A DNA stretch of 64,000 nucleotides from contig NC_134015.1 of the NCBI RefSeq assembly GCF_040712315.1, forward strand, positions 42,553,464 through 42,617,463. Direction: 5' to 3'. The stretch comes from Castanea sativa (taxonomy: Eukaryota; Streptophyta; Magnoliopsida; Fagales; Fagaceae). The notes under the pieces were generated by a model. It saw only the letters and a program-made list of their open reading frames with translations, was not told where the DNA came from and did no database searches. A program made the translations under genes and the position numbers. Positions 57,041 to 64,000 of this stretch are shown here, in pieces (positions within the stretch are counted from its first letter, which is position 1; every line of letters begins with the position of its first letter).

Positions 57041-58193
57041 ATGGCACCTAAGCATAAATCCACTCCATCCCAGAATCCTCTTCATTCTGGAGCATCTTCT
57101 TTTGATCCTACTCCTTCTTATCTTCGGTTTCGTGATGAGAAAGCCTGTAAGGACTTCTCGGAGAAATTCTCTTGATAAGACATTTATTCGAAACGCCAAG
57201 TCATTTTATCGGATTTCTCTGATACTAACCTTCCCACTGTCATCTACAGTAAGGGTTGGAAGTTAGTGTGTGGCATCCAGGTCACTTGTCCTTCCGTGAT
57301 CATATAGGAGTTCTATTCCAATATGCACAGATTTGATTATTCAGCATCTCACTTTATCACTCGTGTTTGGGGTACGCGCATTATGGATATTGTATCCGAG
57401 GTGCTCCATGTCCCAAGGGTAGCGCATCCTGACAACCCCGACTGTGATCGTCTTAAGACTGTGTCTAAAGACGAGCTTATGTCTTTGTTCTATGAGACTC
57501 TTTCCTCTTGGGGTGATTGTCAGAATACCCGTTGCTCGACCTTTACTAAAGGTCCGAGGTTTCTTAACATGGTGATGACTTTTGTTCTTTATCCTTTGTC
57601 TCACTATAACTTTATCACAGAGCCTCGTGCTCGATTTTTGTTATCCATTCTAGAGAACCTCTCTATTGACTTTCTTTCTCATTTGATCCTCTCCTTTATA
57701 GATGTCTATAAGGATACAGCGATCCATGATAAGCTTATCTTTCCTTTAGTTATCATGAGGAACCTTCGCCATTTTTCTATCTTCTTTCCCATTTTCGATC
57801 ATTTCCCTATCATGTGTGCCATTGATAACTATTAGACGGAGTAAGGCCTAACTTCTACTGAAGTGGCCACGGGTTGAGACGGTGACACCTCTAGCTTCTT
57901 CAGCTCCATCCACATCCGCTCTTTCTTCTTCCATGGATGGTGTGACTCTCGAGGAAATTATGACATAGCTTCAATGCATGGATGCTCGTCTTGACACTCT
58001 TAGTGATGAGTTGTGTCAAGGGAACACTTGTGTCGGTCGTATTTCATGACGATAGGCTCGCCTTGGTGGCTTCGTTGAGTCTCCCACTCCTCTAGAGACT
58101 TCTAAGGATGAGGACGACAATGGTGGCTTTGATGGCGGTGGTAATGAGGATGATGGTGCTAGCTCTTCCAGTGTTGATGAGACGACTGCTTGA
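57041..58193 (+). pseudogene. E3 ORF3: 'putative plant transposon protein' type, frameshifted
   Basis: ATG 57041 (MAPKHKSTPSQN). A break near 57173 shifts the frame. The second frame reads SDTNLPTVIYS, GWKLVCGIQVTCPSVII then TAG 57305, then EFYSNMHRFDYSASHFITRV and VSEVLHVPRVAHPDNPDC. The helical core FLNMVMTFVLYPLSHYN and ITEPRARFLLSILE follows (to ~57835). A third, degenerate part ends with an acidic tail (DETTA, TGA 58191). The core is the same type as the ORF3 of E1 and E2 (EFY...N, VRG-like, LG/LHVP...P patterns) but diverged. Function unknown. Its retention in an element that lost pol suggests it matters to the element's cycle. Confidence 0.6.
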
Positions 58194-58197
58194 GTTA

Positions 58198-58770
58198 CTT
58201 GCCCTTTGTCATTCGTGACAAAAAGGGGAGTAGTTTTAGATATGATAGTAGTCAAATATTTATGGAGAGAGTTAGTACATGAGATTTTTGTTAGGGGGAG
58301 TGTCTATACTTATTGAGGGATGTAGTGAGGACTTATGTATCTTTTCTTTTCTTTATATTTTATATACTTAGTTTTTGTACCATTAGTCTTGTGACCACTT
58401 TGTGATAGCAAACCTTGTACTCTTTATTGATATATATATATATTTGAGGTTATTATTACATTTTCACCTATTTCTTCAAATGTTGTTTCTTTTCTCTCTT
58501 TATGCACATACTTCTTGTCACTGCATGCAATCTTTTATTTTTGTTTCACACTAAGATGCCGTGATGAGTTTTGTTTAAAGTGTTTCAGAAATATAGGTTG
58601 TCAAAGTCTTCCTTGCCATGAACTCTTTTCTTGCAAAGTTTTTCAAGATTTTGTGTTAGGATAGATTTTATTGTATTCAACAAGTGAGTATGAGTTGAGT
58701 GATTTATGACTTCTCTCATATGTTCATTTGTTTGTCGTGATTTTGTCACGGATTGCCAAAATGGGAGATT
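58198..58770 (+). other. E3 polypurine tracts and inverted repeat
   Basis: CCCTTTGTCATTCGTGACAAA with AAAAAGGGGAG (58201-58231), TTAGGGGGAG (~58291) and TTTTGTCACGGATTGCCAAAA with ATGGGAGA (58743-58769), just before the LTR. Same bracket as in E1 and E2. Confidence 0.7.
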
Positions 58771-59750
58771 GTTAGGACATATGTGTTTCATGCTAGGCAC
58801 ATATGTCATCATGTATTGGCTAATCTTTTGACAAAATACATTTTACTTGTAATTGGGTAGATCTAGGATGTGTTTAATACTTTAAGGAACAAGGTTTTGA
58901 GATTAAGTGTTAAAGACATGCAAATCTGTCCAAGCTTGACAGCTAGTATCTATCGAGATTTAAAATGCTGTTTTAGCCCAATGCTCGACAACTGCTCGAT
59001 AGATAGGGTATCTATTAAGATTTATGAAAAATAGATTTTCAGTTCTGATTTTCATCCAATTTGTGTGTACATGTTTAAGCTTTCTTTTCTCACAACCCTA
59101 AATATATATAAAGATTATTTTAAGGGCTCTCACAGGTCGCATAGTTACATGAGTGTGGAGCAAAGTGTTGTTCATGCAAATTGTGACCAGAAACCTAATT
59201 TGCCCTAGTTCTTCTTTCTCTTGAAGAAGCTACTGCGTTTGTACGTCATTAGGATTTAGGACCAAGCAGCTTCGTGATCTTTATCGTGTTGATGAACTGA
59301 AGAACTTTGTAGCCAACATTCTTCTAAAGTTGGTGATTAAGTCGCGTACTAGGATCCGCGCATCTATTGGTTAGTCATGTACTGGGAGCCGTGCATTAAA
59401 ATGAAAGATTGTTACTATAGAACAAGTCCAATTGTGTATTGGGGTAATGGTTCAACTGTATATTAGTATAAGGTACTATGATTCCTTTACTTATAGCCGC
59501 TTGTTGTAATAATAGTGGATTCTTAGGAGTGATGATCTTAAAATCACCTGATGGGGTTTTTTCCTTAGAGGTTTTCCCCATTAATTCGTAAATAAATCAC
59601 CATGTCAACTTTATTTTTCGTTGCATTTTATTTTAGTTGGTGATTTGTTTATGCTGTCACGTATATTGTATGTTAATCTGATTAATTAATCAACTTGGCT
59701 AATTAATTAGTTAATTCATCACAAGAGGTCAATACATTCTTGGCCTATCA
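58771..59750 (+). repeat. E3 3' LTR
   Basis: 980 bp partner of 52280-53278. Confidence 0.9.
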
Positions 59751-59755
59751 TTAGT

Positions 59756-60082
59756 TCACAAGTTTACAACATGAAGAATACTGTAGATCTTATTTGGGTC
59801 TGGTTTTGGTTGAGTAGCAGCCATGAAGCGGCTTCATATGAAAGCAAATAAGGCCTCAATGAGAGTTGGACGCAGGCATTTGATGCTCTTGTCGTCAGAG
59901 CTGTATTTGTTTCTAATTTTTGCTATAGCAGATGCATCAAAGATAAACCTTTTTGTCACAATTTTATCCTTTGTAATCCCAATATTCGGATTGAGGCTGG
60001 ATAAATCTTGAAGTGGGAATAGCTTGGCAGAATCCATTGGAGAACTCATTATGTTGCCATCACCACGAGCGATAGCAGACTA
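59756..60082 (-). pseudogene. BAHD acyltransferase 3, middle fragment
   Basis: Continues the gene of 51831-52279 on the other side of E3. It has AIARGDGNIMSSPMDSAKLFP, NIGITKDKIVTKRFIFDASAIA, RPTLIEALFAFI and NKIYSILHVV-like remains towards 59760. Coding similarity stops abruptly at ~60082, so the N-terminal ~175 residues, with the catalytic HXXXD motif, are missing and replaced by segment B. Confidence 0.88.
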
Positions 60083-60155
60083 GTAAATATTTTTACTGGT
60101 TCTCGTTTAGGCTCACCATTAACATAATTTTTTTACCTATCTCTAATAATCCTTC

Positions 60156-60202
60156 ACATTAGTAGTTGTCTACTTTCTCACCAAAAAAAAAAACATTAGT
60201 AG
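60156..60202 (+). repeat. Micro-insertion with poly(A) and 10-bp target duplication
   Basis: ACATTAGTAG at 60156-60165 and 60193-60202. The 27-bp insert is TTGTCTACTTTCTCACC plus an A run. Segment A (~38163) lacks it. Confidence 0.75.
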
Positions 60203-60817
60203 GTGTCAAATTTTTTGTCAAAAATTTTTGTGTCTCTAAATTTTATCAATTAATATGGAAAAACTTAAAGCTAACACATTTTACAAATTGATATGGCCAT
60301 AAATATAAAAGAAGTTCTAGGTCCACAACATTTTCAAAATAAATTTTAGATAGTAAGTTATTACTAGTTCTAATTTGAACATGTTTATTTGAACTCATCA
60401 CTGAAAGTACTTTTTTGTCCAAAAGTAACACCCAATAACAACTTGATATATAAAATTTGTTGTGAAATTTTTTGCAAATATTGTGAATATAGCATTGTTC
60501 TAAATACAATTGGTTGGCTTCAAGCCTTCAATAAACTAGTAAATGAATATTTTAATATATATATATATATATATATAATTTTTTTTTTTGTAATCAGTGA
60601 CACCAATTTATAAGCTTTTATATTGTCAAATCTATAGCATCTCGTGTCACTCAATTAATATAGTGTTGTTTGTTGATATTGTTGTGTTTGTTTTGTCTTT
60701 AGCATCTTATAATTTATCAAAGAGACAATAGTGTATTGCTAGACATGAATAATTAATCTTTACCAACAAACTAGTATTTTATATTTGCAATTTTTGTTTG
60801 CCTATTTGTGGTCTGTC

Positions 60818-60821
<4 letters not shown>

Positions 60822-60882
<61 letters not shown>
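60822..60882 (+). repeat. (TA)n microsatellite
   Basis: About 30 TA units. Segment A has only TATATA at the same place (~38721). Confidence 0.9.
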
Positions 60883-60885
<3 letters not shown>

Positions 60886-61597
60886 TAGTTTATTTTGAGT
60901 TAGCCCTTAGGGGTTTTGAAGGAAACGATGGAGGAGTTTCATTTGTGAGACCAATTCAAGTCAAGTAGTTTGCTATTTGTGATATAGCTTGAATATAGAG
61001 CCTTTAAAGTTGGTAGCTTCAGCCTAGTATTCCTTTCGTGCACTGAAAATGTTGTTTTCGACGTGGTTGAGTGGCATTAAGACACCACTTGACCGGTTTT
61101 AAAGAGAGATCAGTACTGCAATTAGGCCAGAGAAACTATAAATATATATTTTCTAGTATTTGATTATTGTGAGAGAGTGATTTGGGTGTATTGTAATGAA
61201 ATTTTCTTTTTGTCACTGACCGTATGTCCGGCATGGGTTTGGTTTCCCTCAAGTAGTTTTTTTAATTAGAATCTCTTTTTATTTTAATGAAAATCTGTCA
61301 TATCATCCGCTATCTAAATAAAATGTAAAAATTAAAACTCACTATCACTTGTTACTGTGTATTTAAAATAAAAGAAGATACCTAATTAAAAAAGTGCTAG
61401 AGGTAAGTTAAACCCGTCCGACATAGGCCTAAGATTAAATTATGTCAATTCTTGGTATTATCTTTTGTGTGATTATGTCTTTTTCTTTTTCTTTTTTTTC
61501 CCTTTTGAGTTTTCTTTGTTCTATTATTGATTTTACAGATTTTTTCAAGTTGATAATAATTTTCATAATTAATTTTGTATGAGTGTATTTGGACGTC

Positions 61598-61599
<2 letters not shown>

Positions 61600-61667
<68 letters not shown>
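61600..61667 (+). repeat. (TC)n(TA)n compound microsatellite
   Basis: Reverse-complement order of the (TA)n(GA)n tract of segment A. Confidence 0.9.
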
Positions 61668-61827
61668 GTCAGCATATCCCTTGCATCCCACGCCTTTGTT
61701 TTTTAACATGACTGAGTGAAGTACAATAAAATTTGCCACTTGCATCCTAAGTAAACTTCAAAGTCCAAAGTTCCAAACCTAGTATAATTATGTTCCAAAT
61801 AGTACTATTAGTTCTATAGTATTAGTT

Positions 61828-61872
61828 CTTTGAGACCTGCTTCTCAAAAAAAAAAAAAAAAAACTTTAAGAC
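61828..61872 (+). repeat. Micro-insertion with poly(A) and 9-bp target duplication
   Basis: CTTTGAGAC (61828-61836) and CTTTAAGAC (61864-61872) flank CTGCTTCTC followed by 18 A. Absent from segment A. Confidence 0.6.
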
Positions 61873-62462
61873 TTTTTCCACTCTTCCCGTATGTATATTA
61901 AAATAGGAGTACTTGGTATTCTTAAAAAAAAAAAATTCCAAATAAATGTCTCAAATAATTGCCTCGTTGATTGGTGGTGTGAGGGACTGCTTTGGCTTCT
62001 TTATTTTACCACCTTGCCATTCTCTATTTTTCTCTCTTTTCTTAATTTATTAACTCATATATGAAAGAGAATCCCTAATAAGCAATGGTATATACCCAAC
62101 AAATCTATACAACAAATTTCACACATTTAATACTATTTTATTATTAATTATCAAACTTGTCATCTTAGACAATTATAAAATTTGTTGTGTGCGTGTGCGC
62201 ATAGCGTGATTAAAACTGCGTGACATTAGCTTTTATTCTTTGTTTCTTCTGTCGCAATCATTTTTCAGAAGTTATATCTAATCAATTTTAAGATAGGGTT
62301 AGAAAGTATATATATATATAATCATTTTTCAAAGAAATCAACAACGTTGGTTGAATTGGGCAATGCCTGCATTTTTATTTTTATTTTTATTTTTATTTAT
62401 ATATGATTTAATACAACCAACGAGTTGTAAGTGGTATATGGTCACATCAATTTATGTGCGAC

Positions 62463-63284
62463 TTTTTTTTTTTTTTTTTGAGAGCGAAATAAACCAATAT
62501 GCATTTAATAAAATGGAGTCCTGGTACATAGCTTCCAATGCAACTGGAGGTGCATCTTCCATCCAATACATATCCTCATTTAAGGAACTAGCATACCTAG
62601 CTAAAACATGAGTTGCCCTGTTACAATTTCTTTTAACCCAATTAAAAGACACCCTTCTAAGGCCACGGGTAAGCCATTGAATATCTGCAACCACATTCCC
62701 ACAAACTGACAGATCCGGACTAGAAGGCAGAGCTCTCATGACATTTACACTATCACCTTCAATTATTAGCTCAGAGAATCCCACATCAATTGCAAATTCT
62801 ACAGCTTTTCTGCATGCTAATAATTCTGCTTCTTCATTGTTCGAAACTGGCAGCCCAATTGTAGATAACACAGCCATAACCTCTCCTTGTTCGTTCTTGA
62901 TCATAGCCCCAAGTCCAGACCGGCCTCTCTCCCTAAATATGGCAGCATCAAAATTCAATTTGAAGAAAGGGGAAGGTGGTGGACGCCACACATTTCCTTC
63001 CATCTCCCTCTATATGGCAGCAATTTGGACAGCAAGTTGCTCGTGCACCTGTACATTCTCCTCCAGCCATTCCGCAGCCCTTGTATTCAACCATCTCGGA
63101 TCCTTAAGCTTCCCACCATGCATCACACAATTTTGCTGGTTCCACAACATCCAGGCTTGCACCAAGAACAGCTCCATCTCCTTTGGTTCCAACCTGTTCA
63201 TTAAAACCTCAAAAAGCTGCAATATATCCTGCTGGCTAAGAGAACATTTCTGCAGTTTGGTCCGACTTCCAACCCACACATCGT
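62463..63284 (-). mobile_element. 5'-truncated LINE (L1-type) with RNase H end and poly(A)
   Basis: On the minus strand the fragment enters coding sequence at 63284 and ends in 17 A at 62479-62463, after TTTCGCTCTC. It lacks endonuclease and RT and lies inside segment B. No clean target duplication is found. Compared with segment A about 36 bp of target are missing, suggesting insertion with a deletion. Confidence 0.8.
62488..63284 (-). pseudogene. LINE ORF2 C-terminus: RNase H (RVT_3-like)
   Basis: One frame from 63284 with a single in-frame TAG at 63010-63012. The first part (LFEVLMNRLEPKEMELFLVQ; AWMLWNQQNCVMHGG) is the linker seen in plant LINE reverse transcriptase-like proteins. The second has the RNase H fold motifs KLNFDAAIF, NEEAELLACRKAVEFA (Glu), IIEGDSVNVMRAL (Asp) and the typical NRATHVLARYA end. 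RNase H would remove RNA during target-primed reverse transcription. The 5' truncation and internal stop make it inactive. Confidence 0.82.
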
Positions 63285-63368
63285 AACAATAGTTTACTAA
63301 AAAATCATTTTTTTTAAAAAAAAAGCCCTCGTATCAATTGTATCAAATTGACTTTATGAACTCCCTCG

Positions 63369-64000
63369 TATGATGAAGTTTATTTGTTAGTCGAGTGTAC
63401 CCGTCCAAATGGTGCCGAGACCTCGTCACTGCCCCTGCAAAATGGACCAAAGCTTTCCTGAGAGGGACACCGGTGTAGCGCTTGTCACAACGTCTCTGAT
63501 GCCTAAGTTAGTATCTAGAAATCTTTTGAGAGTAAGTGAGAAGTGTAAAAGTATTTCTTTTTGGGTTGAAAATTATGTACCTTATGTATTCCTAATGAGT
63601 GTGTATATATAGCTCTTTTGTTTCTAGTTGTTGGGGTCTTGATTGGGGTTTTAATGCTCTTTCTTGTAACGCCTCAAAGCTTATTAGTGTTTATATTAAT
63701 GAGGCTCCAACGGCCTGACAGCTGGCTTGTAACTGTCCGAGGTATTGAATCCTCTTATTAATGACTTGTCTGTCCTCGTCTGTGCCTAGAAAGGTTGGAC
63801 GAAGGTATTTTCTGGGGTCGTCCAAGACAAGATATCTCACTAGTCCCATCAACTGCCCCCCTTAGGTTCTATGGTCGTCATGGCGTGTCAGGAGGACCAT
63901 CGGAACATGAAAGGTCTTCTGACTAAGTGTGGCTCTCGGGGTTTTGTTCCGCTTTTAATGCTTAGTGGTGGCGCCTCATACATCATGGCCACGTGGCGCG
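63369..64000 (+). other. Possible LTR or promoter-like fragment at the window end
   Basis: GC content rises. TGTATATATAGCTC (63601-63614) looks like a TATA box, followed by a C-rich leader with several GGTCGTC / CGTCC words and ACGTGGCGCG at the edge. No ORF of note. It resembles the U3/R part of a Ty3-type LTR but no partner is in the window. Confidence 0.3.

Larger units (their letters stand above)
52280..59750 (+). mobile_element. E3: Sirevirus-like copia element with gag and ORF3 but no pol
   Basis: 7471 bp: LTR 52280-53278, primer site 53281-53292, gag 53351-55249, non-coding 55250-57040, ORF3 57041-58193, purine tracts to 58770, LTR 58771-59750. LTRs start TGTTAGGACATATG and end TATCA. 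No protease, integrase, RT or RNase H motif is found in any frame. The region right after gag resembles what follows pol in E1, so pol was excised cleanly. The element sits inside the third BAHD copy, which it splits. Confidence 0.88.
60083..63368 (+). repeat. Segment B: second copy of the unidentified segment
   Basis: Collinear with 38091-40146 but longer because of later insertions: a poly(A) micro-insertion (60156-60202), an expanded (TA)n run (60822-60882), ~170 bp around 61790-61960 and a LINE (62463-63284). It starts inside the truncated third BAHD copy. No conserved ORF. Confidence 0.75.

Noticed and set aside
63409..63612. 67-codon plus-strand frame
   Set aside because: No domain; it lies across the putative TATA region of an LTR-like sequence.

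Overview
The window is nuclear DNA of a woody-type eudicot plant. It is AT-rich, with intron-bearing transposon genes, plant-specific transposon families and BAHD acyltransferase genes. The style of its Ty1/copia elements with an extra 3' ORF would fit Fagaceae (oak, beech, chestnut), but that is a guess. No prokaryotic feature, rRNA, tRNA or CRISPR array is visible. Only two host genes look intact, both minus-strand single-exon BAHD acyltransferases (22294-23571 and 29856-31160). A third BAHD copy (51831-60082) is dead: it lacks its N-terminal half and is split by a retrotransposon. About two thirds of the window is transposable-element sequence.

Layout. 1-17093: Sirevirus-like copia element E1 (+ strand, 5' LTR cut by the window start). 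Its 3' LTR is interrupted by the related element E2 (minus, 8364-16989, target duplication TGATT). 17915-18695: TRIM. 18705-21096: E4, a two-LTR element holding only a gag stub. 22.3-31.2 kb: two BAHD genes with a hAT MITE (27021-27600) and a foldback MITE between them. 31.8-35.8 kb: hAT element, inverted-repeat MITEs and a PIF/Harbinger-type element. 37.6-38.0 kb: copia RT relic. 38.1-40.1 kb (segment A) and 60.1-63.4 kb (segment B): two copies of an unidentified non-coding segment. 40151-45129: CACTA element with a broken seven-exon TNP1/En-Spm-like gene. 46047-47641: second hAT copy. 48.5-50.6 kb: rearranged caulimovirid-like (pararetrovirus) remnant. 52280-59750: Sirevirus-like element E3, inserted into the third BAHD copy. 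62463-63284: 5'-truncated LINE inside segment B. The last ~600 bp may be part of another LTR.

Main observations. (i) E1 and E2 keep pol (protease, integrase, RT, RNase H) but share the same loss of gag, with the start codon about 176 bp from the protease motif in both. E3 keeps gag with a CCHC knuckle but has lost all of pol. All three keep the tRNA-Met primer site, repeated polypurine tracts and a third ORF of the 'putative plant transposon protein' type. This looks like two complementary non-autonomous classes. (ii) At least five very small (about 20-30 bp) poly(A) insertions with target duplications share the end YTYTC-A(n), like the 3' end of the local LINE. (iii) Segments A and B differ by small inversions at AT-rich palindromes. 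(iv) The CACTA element has unrelated subterminal repeats at its two ends. All protein-level homology statements rest on motif recognition by eye, not on a search.
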